64,000 bases of DNA from Ruegeria sp. Ofav3-42 (GTDB lineage: Bacteria; Pseudomonadota; Alphaproteobacteria; Rhodobacterales; Rhodobacteraceae): the NCBI RefSeq assembly GCF_022347725.1, contig NZ_JAKRGB010000007.1:186001-250000 (forward strand), written 5' to 3'. Shown here one piece after another: positions 8,250 to 15,995 of the stretch. Each line of letters opens with the position of its first letter. Position 1 is the stretch's first letter. The translations under genes were made by a program, and so were the position numbers. The notes under the pieces were generated by a model. It ran no database searches, had not been told where the DNA came from, and was given only the letters and a program-made list of their open reading frames with translations.

Positions 8250-8711
8250 ATGAGAAACACTGAAATCACCATTCACACCGACGGTTCTTGCCGTGGCAAT
8301 CCCGGTCGCGGTGGCTGGGCGGCAGTCGTCCGAAGATACGAGGACGGCAACGAAATCAAGAAGCGGCCCGTCTGTGGCAGTGTCACACACACCACAAACA
8401 ACAGGATGGAAATGACAGCTGCCATCAAAGGCATTCGTCAGATCAGACGCGACGAAAAAGCCCAGATCACGGTTTATTCCGACAGCCGGCTGCTTATCCA
8501 AGGGATGACCAAATGGGTGCCAAAATGGCAGACTAACGGCTGGCGTAATGCGGGTGGGAAACCCGTCGAGAACCGCGACCTTTGGGGAGAGCTTTTGGCC
8601 GCATCAGACGGATTGAACGTGCAATGGGAGTGGGTGCGGGGACACGCTGGGGACCCAAGGAATGAAGAAGTCGATGGGTTGGCGGTAGCGGCAGCCAACA
8701 AGGTCGCGTGA
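8250..8711 (+). CDS. rnhA: Ribonuclease HI
   Basis: This 153-residue protein has all catalytic features of RNase HI. They are TDGSCRGNPGRGGWA (first Asp), NNRMEMTAAIKGI (Glu), VYSDSRLLI (Asp), GHAGDPRNEEVDGLA (His and last Asp). It cleaves RNA in RNA-DNA hybrids in the cytosol, removing primers and R-loops. I chose the ATG at 8250 rather than the open frame at 8178 because it puts the first strand at residue 3, as in the family; the ribosome site is weak. It sits directly after the virion gene in the element and is likely a phage replication gene, distinct from the host copy expected elsewhere. Confidence 0.93.
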   Translation: MRNTEITIHTDGSCRGNPGRGGWAAVVRRYEDGNEIKKRPVCGSVTHTTNNRMEMTAAIKGIRQIRRDEKAQITVYSDSRLLIQGMTKWVPKWQTNGWRNAGGKPVENRDLWGELLAASDGLNVQWEWVRGHAGDPRNEEVDGLAVAAANKVA

Positions 8712-9015
8712 ATGCCTATGGAAAGTAGAGAATACATCTCAAGCTGTCCCCGTTCCGAGGGGGGCAGCAGTGTTTTAACCACTGAAACTCGCCACGAAAA
8801 TTTATACAGATAGGTTAAACAACAGTCCCCGCCGTAGCCCCCGCCGTGACAACTTGTGGAGTGCAAGAACCCGCGCACAATATGTGGAGAGCTCACAAAT
8901 TTTTTCTTTGAAAAATGGACAATTTGCCATTTTATAAACACATAGTGCTATCAATTACGACGAGACTTGCTTATTCGGCGGTAAACCCGTTAAGCGCTCT
9001 CGGGGGAGATTCGAT
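8712..9015. other. Non-coding stretch, AT-rich toward its end
   Basis: No gene is supported in these 304 bases. CCCGCCGT occurs twice in close succession near 8827-8845. AAAATGG (8912-8918) and CCATTTT (8927-8933) form a 7-bp inverted repeat in an AT-rich segment that probably holds the promoter of the small-protein/retropepsin pair that follows. Confidence 0.4.
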
Positions 9016-9261
9016 ATGACAAAGCTACTTGAGATTGAAATCCAAACATACAACGAGAAGCTTCCCGAGCTTCTTGCACACGCTGGCAAATTTGTCCTCA
9101 TCAAGGAAACAGAAGTAATCGACTACTTCGACGCTTACGCGGATGCCCTAAAAGTTGGGTACGAAAAGTTTGATGATGGCGTGTTTCTGGTGAAGCGTAT
9201 TGCCCCGTCCGAAACTGTTGCGTTCTTTACTCGGGATATCGTCACTGAATGCCGAGTATAA
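9016..9261 (+). CDS. Small conserved protein paired with a retropepsin
   Basis: This 81-residue protein starts at an ATG preceded by GGGGGAG with ideal spacing. Its sequence has a compact alpha-beta look: a helix TYNEKLPELLAHAG, a strand FVLIKETEVIDYF, then DAYADALKVGYEKF and FLVKRI. I recall similar short proteins (…GKFVLI…YEDAL..GYE.F…FLVKQI…) encoded directly upstream of aspartyl proteases in other bacteria, but know no function. It overlaps the protease gene by 13 bases, so they are translationally coupled. It could be a substrate, regulator or partner of the protease. Confidence 0.75.
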   Translation: MTKLLEIEIQTYNEKLPELLAHAGKFVLIKETEVIDYFDAYADALKVGYEKFDDGVFLVKRIAPSETVAFFTRDIVTECRV

Positions 9262-9695
9262 CACTGAACTACGGAGCTGCTGGACCTCTTCTACAGGTCA
9301 TGGTCGGTCTCAGCGCCCCGCATTCGGCGGCGCTAACACGCCAAGGAAAAACCCCACCAATTCCCGTTCTGGGCACGTTTCTGGTCGACACAGGCGCGTC
9401 AGGTACGTGCGTCGACCCCGGATTGGTTGCACCTTTGGGTCTGACCCCAACTGGGTCTGTCGATATGCAAACACCATCAACCAATGGAAAGCCAGTTTCC
9501 TGCCCTCTGTATGACGCAAGCTTAATCGTACCAAACGGCACAGCAGGAACACTACCGTTCGTTATTGATGCGCTTCCCGTAATGGAAACAACCCTACGAC
9601 CTCAGGGAATTGACGGTCTGATCGGGCGTGATTTCTTATCGCAGTGCGTTTTGATCTGTAACGGCCCGACGACTATTATGACAATTTGCTACTAG
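9249..9695 (+). CDS. Retropepsin-like aspartyl protease
   Basis: This 148-residue protein carries the retropepsin signature. VLGTFLVDTGASGTCVDP holds the catalytic Asp-Thr-Gly-Ala-Ser at about residues 49-53, and IDGLIGRDFLSQCVLICNG is the later hydrophobic-Gly motif that packs behind the active site. With one DTG motif, activity would need a homodimer. No signal peptide is evident, so a cytosolic role is expected. The start overlaps the upstream small gene by 13 bases. It is the last gene before the right att repeat. Bacterial proteins of this type are often annotated as clan AA aspartic protease, with no established substrate that I can name. Confidence 0.85.
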   Translation: MPSITLNYGAAGPLLQVMVGLSAPHSAALTRQGKTPPIPVLGTFLVDTGASGTCVDPGLVAPLGLTPTGSVDMQTPSTNGKPVSCPLYDASLIVPNGTAGTLPFVIDALPVMETTLRPQGIDGLIGRDFLSQCVLICNGPTTIMTICY

Positions 9696-9719
9696 CCGCG
9701 CAGGTCAGGTTTTGTATGT

Positions 9720-9770
9720 AATTTGACGTAGTGTAACTATCATCACACCAGATTTACACTACGTCAAATT
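9720..9770. repeat. Perfect 17-bp inverted repeat at the right element end
   Basis: AATTTGACGTAGTGTAA (9720-9736) is perfectly complementary to 9754-9770, with a 17-base spacer. The right arm continues the motif ATTTACACTACG that also occurs beside the left att site. There is no T-tract, so a simple Rho-independent terminator for the protease gene is less likely than paired integrase arm sites, although it could act as a bidirectional stem-loop. Confidence 0.7.
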
Positions 9771-9829
9771 CAGACATTATCCTTGCTTTTCAATTGCCTA
9801 TCTTGAGGGTTTGCGCTGGCGCGAAAGCT

Positions 9830-9847
9830 TCCTGCCGGGGTCGCCAG
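9830..9847 (+). repeat. Right attachment-site repeat
   Basis: This is the second exact copy of the 18-base tRNA-Arg 3' end, in the same orientation as 2897-2914. It defines the distal edge of the integrated element. The rest of the tRNA gene is absent here, so only the copy at 2837-2913 is functional. Confidence 0.9.
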
Positions 9848-9980
9848 ATTGCCCATCAAGACAACCTCTTCTAAGTGCCTTAAAAAGCTTGGTTGCAAAG
9901 GTACCGGTATCTATGCCCTGTCAGCGCGGTGTTGAGCCACCACAAACCGATTTCGCCAATTTGACGGAAAACGTAGGGCG

Positions 9981-12890
9981 TTAGCCCCACGCTTCCGATA
10001 GTATCGCGCGGAATTCCTGTACGATCCACTCTGCGGACGAGCGGCGACGAACTGACTCCATTATTTCCTGAGCATACTTCCACGATGCAGACCCGTAATC
10101 GTCGTTTAGCTCGAAAAGGAAACGCTCAATCTCGTCCAACTCGGTGCTAGGTACATAATACGGGTAATCGTCGCCCAAATAAAACCGGTTGTCGCCGACA
10201 TCGCGTTCGCAAAGGATCACGGCACCGCATTTTGCGGCGACAAAACCTTTCGTGAACGGCTTGAAGCCATCAATCTTGCGAACGTTTCGGACCGCAAAGT
10301 GGGCGTTGTAGTTGCCCAATTTGGTCAACCAGCTGTCTTCAAGTTTGTTTGTCGTTATCAGGTTGTAGTCAACGAGGTGCCCGAGGGTTTCGCTGCCAAC
10401 CGTATTTACCAGCTCGCCAAAATACCCAACCCTCAACTTGTCTTCCGGGGCCGCGGCGACATCAATTCTGAGATCCGCATGGTGTGTCAACAAGTAGCTG
10501 GGTGTCGATGAAGAGGTGGCTCTGATACTCTCAAGACCGTTAAGCGATGCCGCGATGATCATATCATAATGCGAAGCCTTCTCAGGCGATACCACAGCGT
10601 CTACAGGGTCAGCTGCAATCGCAACATTACGCATTCTAAGATCGTGTATCTGGCTATCGCTGATCCGGTCCATAAGACGCTTTCCAACCACGACAAAACT
10701 ATCCTCCACCGAGGTTAGGTCGGTCGTACATGAAACGGCAGCCGTATCCTGCAACTGTTCTTTCAGCAGCGATGCCAACTGATTGGATCGCATAAATGCA
10801 GACCCAAACGAGCGGCTTTCTTCATCAAACAGAAATGCCACCTTTGGCTGCTGCTTCGGTTTTGTTAGTTTCCTTTGAACGCGCGGTTGGTGCGGCAATT
10901 TAGTAAACAATACGTTGTTGCGGGAGTCTCCCAGAGAATTGGGGAGCGCAAGCGGCTTCGGCCCTTTTTTGTGTACCAATTGGTAAAAGCTGATCTGCTC
11001 GCGGCAGGACTGCGTGGTTACTTCCTGCCACCAAGCTTCCATCAAGTCCTTGATTTCCGGGTTATGGTGTTTGCGCCAGATAAAGGAGCATTCGTAGAGG
11101 CCGGCGTTGCGTGGAAAACCCTCCGCTTCATATTTTGCCATCTGATGGCTGACAATTTCAGGATCATCCTCGTTCATCAGGATGATCGTTTCGGCCTCAT
11201 CAACGATATCATCCCGGCTTGGGTGCCTCCACATGACAAAGTCATGCGCTTGCAGCCATTTGGCGACAAAGGAATCCAGGCGCCCCTTAAAGAGCGTATT
11301 CGCATCGACAAATAACGAATATTCCCGGTCGGGGAAAACCTCATGTGGCATCAGTTTGAAATATTTTGCCGCAAGGTTCGAACTGGTGTGCGACGGCTCT
11401 CGGCGTTCTATCGTCCATCCAGGCGCAGAGATATCTTGATCGGTGAAGCAGACAAACTCAATACCGTTGTGCTCCGTGCACACGGGCGGCAGCTGATCGT
11501 AGTCCCCAAACAAAGACGTATAGATGACCAACCCGTCAGGGATTTTGGTCGACCCAACGAAGTTCTGAGGCCGAACTATCGGCCCTTGCTGGGACGTACT
11601 GCTTGTGTTGGCCAAAAAGCGTGGAAGCATCGATTGATCAAAGCTTTGGCCTGCGGTTTCAATCTCTTGGCTCAGTTTGGCAAATTTTTCCAGCGAGCCA
11701 CGAAAACCAAGGCGGCGCTCGGTCAAGATTGCATCCAGCGCTGCGGAATACACAGCGGACATTTTTAGCCGGCCTTCGAGTTGAACAAACGCGTGCCGGT
11801 TATGAATGATGTGCGTTTCAAGCGCAGCAAGTTCGCCATTCAAACTGCGTTTGGGGTCTCGTTTTGCGATGCTCTTCCGAATACGCCGACGTGTTTTTTC
11901 GCTTAACGGCAAACGGCTTCTGGCCAGCTTCTTGAGAATGCTATAGCGAAGTCGGTCTTTCATAAGTTTCGACGGGCGTGATCGTGCCTTAGCGATTTCT
12001 TCGCGAAGTTCGTGGCTTCCGTTGGCTATGCGCGCCGTCACATCCCAGGCTGAATTCAGATCCTTGCTGTATTCGTTGGTTACAGTTTTAACTTTTTCTG
12101 CAAAATCCGCCCGGAGTTCATTGATAATCTGAGAGCTTGCGGCGTTTTGGCTTTCCAGCTTTCCTAATTTCTCGCTCCACGAAAGATCGTTCTTTCCTAA
12201 TTTCTCGCTCCATGAAAGATCGTTGCTCTGGGCGTAAAACAACGCATAGATAGCATCACGTCCGGCTTCAGAAGACGCTAACTGCCTAAATTCCGAAATT
12301 TCCGGTGTCGCATCGCGGCCAAAAAACAGAACCCCAAGCCCGTGCTGAAACGGAAAGTTGATCGTCGTGTATTGGGTTTCAAGCTCCGCCCAATACTCAA
12401 TTACCCCGAAGTCTCCGCGGCGAACTTCCGTGTCGTGAAACAAGACGATTGCATTCTGAGAAAGCTTTGGAATCCAGCTTTCGAAATCCTCCTTGACATC
12501 CGAGTAACGATGTCGGCCGTCGATATGCAAAAGGTCGACTGATCCATCCGGAATATCATCCAACGCGTCGGTGAAAGTCTTTCTTAGCAGCGTGCTAAAG
12601 TTGCCGTACTTCGCATTCTCCGCTTCAACCGTTTCAAAGACGTCATTATCGTAAAATCCTGCGTGTTCGTCACCCTGCCAGGTATCTACAGCAAAGCAGC
12701 GTGTCTGCAGTTCATTTTCTTTCACAGCCTGGCAAAATGAAAAATAGGAAAACCCAAAATGCGAGCCAAGTTCGACAATCGTCGACGGGCGCATTGCCTT
12801 GACCAACCAAGAGGCAAAATGCCCGTGACGGAGCCAGGCTGACGTTGGAACGTACGAAGGCATTGAAGCTGCTTGACCCAGAAATTTCAT
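9981..12890 (-). CDS. Giant fusion: methyltransferase, coiled coil, DUF616-like glycosyltransferase, GT-B-like domain
   Basis: This 969-residue cytosolic protein has four parts. Residues 25-185 form a class I SAM methyltransferase of the Methyltransf_24 type: VELGSHFGFS is motif I, then LLHIDGRHRY and VLFHDTE. Residues about 235-330 are charged and helical, with a short exact peptide duplication (NDLSWSEKLGK). Residues about 453-670 match the DUF616/TOD1-type glycosyltransferase fold, with VIYTSLFGDYDQL and the DxD-like LFVDANTLFKG. The end (about 680-969) resembles a GT-B glycosyltransferase acceptor/donor pair. It probably adds a sugar and a methyl group to a surface glycan. It shares head architecture with the 1514-residue protein at 15992-20536, so both likely act on the same polymer. 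Confidence 0.75.
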   Translation of the reverse strand: MKFLGQAASMPSYVPTSAWLRHGHFASWLVKAMRPSTIVELGSHFGFSYFSFCQAVKENELQTRCFAVDTWQGDEHAGFYDNDVFETVEAENAKYGNFSTLLRKTFTDALDDIPDGSVDLLHIDGRHRYSDVKEDFESWIPKLSQNAIVLFHDTEVRRGDFGVIEYWAELETQYTTINFPFQHGLGVLFFGRDATPEISEFRQLASSEAGRDAIYALFYAQSNDLSWSEKLGKNDLSWSEKLGKLESQNAASSQIINELRADFAEKVKTVTNEYSKDLNSAWDVTARIANGSHELREEIAKARSRPSKLMKDRLRYSILKKLARSRLPLSEKTRRRIRKSIAKRDPKRSLNGELAALETHIIHNRHAFVQLEGRLKMSAVYSAALDAILTERRLGFRGSLEKFAKLSQEIETAGQSFDQSMLPRFLANTSSTSQQGPIVRPQNFVGSTKIPDGLVIYTSLFGDYDQLPPVCTEHNGIEFVCFTDQDISAPGWTIERREPSHTSSNLAAKYFKLMPHEVFPDREYSLFVDANTLFKGRLDSFVAKWLQAHDFVMWRHPSRDDIVDEAETIILMNEDDPEIVSHQMAKYEAEGFPRNAGLYECSFIWRKHHNPEIKDLMEAWWQEVTTQSCREQISFYQLVHKKGPKPLALPNSLGDSRNNVLFTKLPHQPRVQRKLTKPKQQPKVAFLFDEESRSFGSAFMRSNQLASLLKEQLQDTAAVSCTTDLTSVEDSFVVVGKRLMDRISDSQIHDLRMRNVAIAADPVDAVVSPEKASHYDMIIAASLNGLESIRATSSSTPSYLLTHHADLRIDVAAAPEDKLRVGYFGELVNTVGSETLGHLVDYNLITTNKLEDSWLTKLGNYNAHFAVRNVRKIDGFKPFTKGFVAAKCGAVILCERDVGDNRFYLGDDYPYYVPSTELDEIERFLFELNDDYGSASWKYAQEIMESVRRRSSAEWIVQEFRAILSEAWG
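12160..12225 (-). repeat. 33-base tandem duplication within the fusion gene
   Basis: Two adjacent 33-base units (12160-12192 and 12193-12225) differ at only two positions. Each encodes 11 residues around LSWSEKLGK, so the frame is kept. It lies in the helical linker after the methyltransferase domain and looks like a recent slippage event that can vary linker length. Confidence 0.85.
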
Positions 12891-13529
12891 TAGATTTCTA
12901 CTGACTTTCGCTTTGTAGGTGACAATTTACGACGCCTCGTTATTCCAGCTGTGCAGCAAAAACAACTGTGTCATCGGAAATGCCACAGCCTGTCATTCGT
13001 GGATACAGGTTTTGCCTTGTGTGCAAAATTAAACCGCATGCATTCAACGGTGTCCAACATGGTTTCAATGCGGGGATCTCAACTTTCCGCTGCGATTGAA
13101 TTTACAAGATGGCTTTCTGTCAAGAACATAAAATTAAATAATAAAATAATGAAGCGGATGGGTGAGTTTGGCGCGCCGTTCGGTCTCGGTATTTCGGCAC
13201 CGGCTTTGCGGGTCAGTCGCTACCAAACTTCCCTGCCGCAGAATGCCCGCCTGTCATGCCCTCAGACAGCTTGTCCAGCCAGATCGGCGCGCGAGCCGGA
13301 TCGTCAGCTTGGCGGGAATCCGCCTGCGAGTTCTGCGTTTTGAAAAGTCGGAACACGGGCCTCCCGGTTCTGATCTGGCGGGCAATTCAACGCGGGTGCT
13401 TTGGTTTCCGCAGCCTGTCAAGTGAAGCACCATTGATGCCGGTGCTAATACCAAAGAACGGTGGCGAACCGATCAGAAACGAAGCAGGCTAGTAGAACCC
13501 GAGCCTGCAAAGACCCAGCGCGGCTTGGA
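12891..13529. other. Intergenic stretch without recognisable gene
   Basis: About 640 bases separate the fusion gene from the broken methyltransferase. Several short open frames in different phases (for example 13254-13454 on the minus strand and 13162-13425 on the plus strand) are rich in Arg, Ser and Pro and look like shadows of high-GC non-coding DNA. A short AT-rich segment near 13120-13150 contrasts with its surroundings. It may be debris of a lost gene or insertion sequence. Confidence 0.4.
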
Positions 13530-14193
13530 TCACTTGATGCCGTTCATCGGGCCAGTAATTGGGACCTGACGGTGGCCTTGTGGTCTCCGCTCGAAGGCGA
13601 CGACGCTGTCATAGCAGGCAATGTAGTCTGTCGACCGGGTGAATTCAGTCTGGGGCAGCGCGCCACGCGTATGTATTACGTTTATTTCGTCAAGTTTTGA
13701 TTTGACGAATTCCATAAAGCTGCCTTCCGCGCCAAAGCCGCCGTGATACTCGGGCCAGTAGCATGTGTGTGTCTTCTACGATACAACAGCCATTTTTGGT
13801 CAGCCGATGATAAAGTGGCTCAAACGACGCGATCATATGCGGCATCATGTGGCTCCCATCGTCGAGAACGACGCCAATTTCAGGGTATTTGGTCGAAATC
13901 TCTTCGATAAGTTCCGGATCGTTCTGACTACCGATGAATATTTCGATGTCCGTATATTCGTGCTCTTTGCATTCCGGATTGATGTCGATTCCGATAACCT
14001 TGCACCCTAGGCCAAGATATTCCTTCCACATCTGCAGGGACCCGCCTCCAAAGACACCAATTTCCAGCATGACAGGCGACTTGATTCTGAATCTTTCCAA
14101 GTGGCGCTCGCAAATGTTGAAATAGTGGACCCATTTGTGCAGGCGTTTGTTGGCGTTGTTCAAAAAGCACCTGTGAAGAGAATCTATGGACAT
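13530..14193 (-). pseudogene. SAM-dependent methyltransferase, frameshifted in an AC repeat
   Basis: Residues from 14193 read as a macrocin/CmcI-like class I methyltransferase: MLEIGVFGGGSLQMWKEYLG (SAM motif I), GIDINPECKEHE, then VVLDDGSHMMPHMIASFE and CCIVEDTH. At a short AC/GT dinucleotide run (13764-13772 on the plus strand) the frame shifts. In the -1-phase frame the expected family sequence resumes at once (CYWPEYHGGFGAEGSFMEF) and continues to a stop at 13530, ending HTRGALPQTEFTRS and VAFERRPQG. One extra AC unit (or one base fewer) would restore a single gene of about 220 residues. The gene is inactive as read, phase-variable, or the sequence has an error here. It likely methylates sugars of the surface glycan. 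Confidence 0.85.
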
Positions 14194-14671
14194 TTCTTCG
14201 TGCTCCGCTTTGCATCTGCTGACAGCGACTAAGCCAGTTTCCGGAGGCTATCAACAAGCTGGCCGAATTTTTGAACAGCGTAATCGAGCACGGAACCTGT
14301 TGAATGGGCATCGTCATCAGATCTTGTTTCTGATCGTCTTGGGGATGCGTGCCCCCGGCGCGATGCTCTGTTTCCAACAAAAACAGGAAAACGGGTTCGT
14401 TATAAGAAAACGTTTCTGAAATTTGGTGGCCAATCGGCTATGGCAGCCCCATTCGTGCAAAGTTATGTGTCACCTTCATCCATGCGCCAATCGCAACTGT
14501 GACGTTAGTTATAATGGGCAGCAAATCTCAGCCTGAGGTGGCTATCCTACCGTTCTGTATGCACGCTACAAGCTGGTCAAATTAGCAACCTTGCGCTTAA
14601 CCTTGTATGCGCTCACCTTTCGAGTTAGGGAGGCGGGATTGCGGAAAGTAACTTAGAGGGTAGTGCGTCGC
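14194..14671. other. Divergent intergenic region
   Basis: These 478 bases lie between two divergently read methyltransferase genes and should contain promoters for both. I see no coding sequence and no clear -35/-10 pair I would commit to. AGAGGG at 14655-14660 is the ribosome site of the plus-strand gene. Confidence 0.4.
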
Positions 14672-15436
14672 ATGAAGTGCAATTGCTGCGGTTCGGAAGA
14701 TTGGAGAGACATGGGTTCCAGGAAGGGAGTCCGATGTGGCCAGTGTAATTCACTGGAACGAACACGGTTCGTGAAACTCCTTCTGGACAAAAACGAACTT
14801 CCCCGCCCCGGTATGCGGGTGCTGCATTTGGCGCCGGAAAAATCGCTTGCTGGCATACTAAGTCGCGAAAACATTGACTACGATCCCATTGACATTGAAC
14901 CCGGGAATTTTCCCTTCTGTACCGTGCGCAAATTCGATCTTTGCGAGGATGCCGCAAACCTTCCCTCCAACCACTACGATTTAATTATTCATTCACATGT
15001 GATGGAGCATATACCCTGTAACGTCACGGCGGTGCTTTTTCATCTTCACCGTGCACTGAAGCCAAGCGGGATGCATTTCGTATGCGTGCCGTTCATGGGC
15101 GGGACATCCGCTGAAGACCTGGGCGATATCAGTAAAGAGGATGCCATCGCTTGGTTTGGGCAAAATGATCACGTAAGGCGGTTTGGTGCAGCTGATGTTC
15201 ACCGAAATCTGGGTATGATATTTAACATTCCCACAACTTACTCCATGCTTAACTACGCCACGGTCAAGGAGTTGGACGAAGCAAACATTCCGGAAAGGGA
15301 ACGCAACGGATTTACCGGCTCATCAGTATTTCCACTTAAGAAAGACGATCTTCTTCTACAGGTTTCTGAGCCGCACAAACAACTCCAGCCTCAAGAAAGC
15401 CCGAAACTCTTCTCAAAGATTTTTGGTCGAGCGTAG
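14672..15436 (+). CDS. SAM-dependent methyltransferase with N-terminal zinc ribbon
   Basis: The predicted protein has 254 residues. It opens with a four-Cys ribbon (CNCCGSEDW…VRCGQCNSLERTR), then a Methyltransf_11-like domain. LHLAPEKSL stands at SAM motif I, YDPIDIEPGNF supplies the acidic end of strand 2, and YDLIIHSHVMEHIP and ALKPSGMHFVCVPF are the post-I and later motifs. This zinc-ribbon/methyltransferase layout is common in polysaccharide clusters. I prefer the ATG at 14672 over the GTG at 14663 because AGAGGG is 11 bases away, instead of 2. Its acceptor is unknown; sugar O-methylation is the likely role given its neighbours. Confidence 0.8.
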   Translation: MKCNCCGSEDWRDMGSRKGVRCGQCNSLERTRFVKLLLDKNELPRPGMRVLHLAPEKSLAGILSRENIDYDPIDIEPGNFPFCTVRKFDLCEDAANLPSNHYDLIIHSHVMEHIPCNVTAVLFHLHRALKPSGMHFVCVPFMGGTSAEDLGDISKEDAIAWFGQNDHVRRFGAADVHRNLGMIFNIPTTYSMLNYATVKELDEANIPERERNGFTGSSVFPLKKDDLLLQVSEPHKQLQPQESPKLFSKIFGRA

Positions 15437-15484
15437 CGTCGGTTGGTACCGTTTGCTTGGAGTGTGCTTTGCAATTGCACCCGG

Positions 15485-15800
15485 TTAAGCTGAGATCAAA
15501 GCCAATGTCAGGACACGTACCCAGTAAATTTCTATTGCTGCGAGAGTGATGAAAAAGAAGACCTGTGGTTGCCTTTCGAACATGGTCTCGAGTCGGTTGC
15601 GCAGTTTGTGCCTAAATTTGTCTTAATTCGCGGTTGCCTTGTGCGGCGTGTAAGCGGGGATGCAGGTATGCATCCCCCTGTCTTTCAAAGCTCCTCTATG
15701 CCAGTAGACGTCATAGCTTCGATCACCAAGCAGCCAATCAACACGTGACCGGCTCCTCCGCAACGCCGTTACGTCGATGTGGTTACGGGGCCGTCTGGCT
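15485..15800 (-). pseudogene. IS5-family-like transposase remnant
   Basis: On the minus strand the frame reads NHIDVTAL, then VDWLLGDRSYDVYWHRGALK, GMHTCIPAY, an in-frame TAA, then KLRNRLETMF and a diverged tail ending near 15485. The typical IS5-group DDE transposase sequence is DWLLGDRGYDADWFREALK…RNRIEIMFGRLKDWRR, so this is clearly its C-terminal half. The stop codon, the loss of the GRLKDWRR block and the missing N terminus show it is dead. No terminal inverted repeats were identified. It records past insertion-sequence activity inside the polysaccharide region. Confidence 0.7.
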
Positions 15801-15962
15801 CTATCTCACGCACAGAGTTTTTCTGACGAATTTCTTCATTGCGAAGAAATGGCACTTTATGTGACCCATTACTTTTGCGCAGCCCTGGTGTTCAACACAC
15901 AGGCCAGCGTATCACTGGGTTTCGAAAAACCGCGATACATGAGTAACAAGGAGGGTTCTCTC

Positions 15963-15995
15963 ATGCCATTCGTTGAACTTTTGCAAAACCGCTAA
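15963..15995 (+). other. Orphan gene start: strong ribosome site with a 10-codon frame
   Basis: AAGGAGGG (15948-15955) sits 7 bases before an ATG that opens MPFVELLQNR and then stops. The frame ends 4 bases inside the 3' end of the convergent giant gene. Such a good ribosome site over so short a frame suggests the leftover 5' end of a gene lost by rearrangement, near the dead transposase. A genuine 10-residue peptide is possible but less likely. Confidence 0.35.

Larger units (their letters stand above)
2897..9847. mobile_element. Integrated phage-derived element in tRNA-Arg
   Basis: The element runs between two exact 18-base direct repeats of the tRNA-Arg 3' end. Its first gene is a tyrosine integrase reading inward from the tRNA. 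Cargo includes an unknown gene (4454-4969), a serine recombinase remnant, a ParB-like fragment joined to a T7 gp15-like virion gene, a compact RNase HI, and a small protein/retropepsin pair. No capsid, portal, terminase, polymerase or lysis genes are present, so it cannot be a complete phage. It looks like a deletion derivative of an integrating podovirus, or a satellite-like island built partly from one. The boundaries are directly visible; the origin is inferred. Confidence 0.85.

Noticed and set aside
12951-13492. Several overlapping open frames in the 13 kb gap
   Set aside because: Frames overlap in several phases, are Arg/Pro/Ser rich and have no motif; typical of high-GC non-coding DNA.
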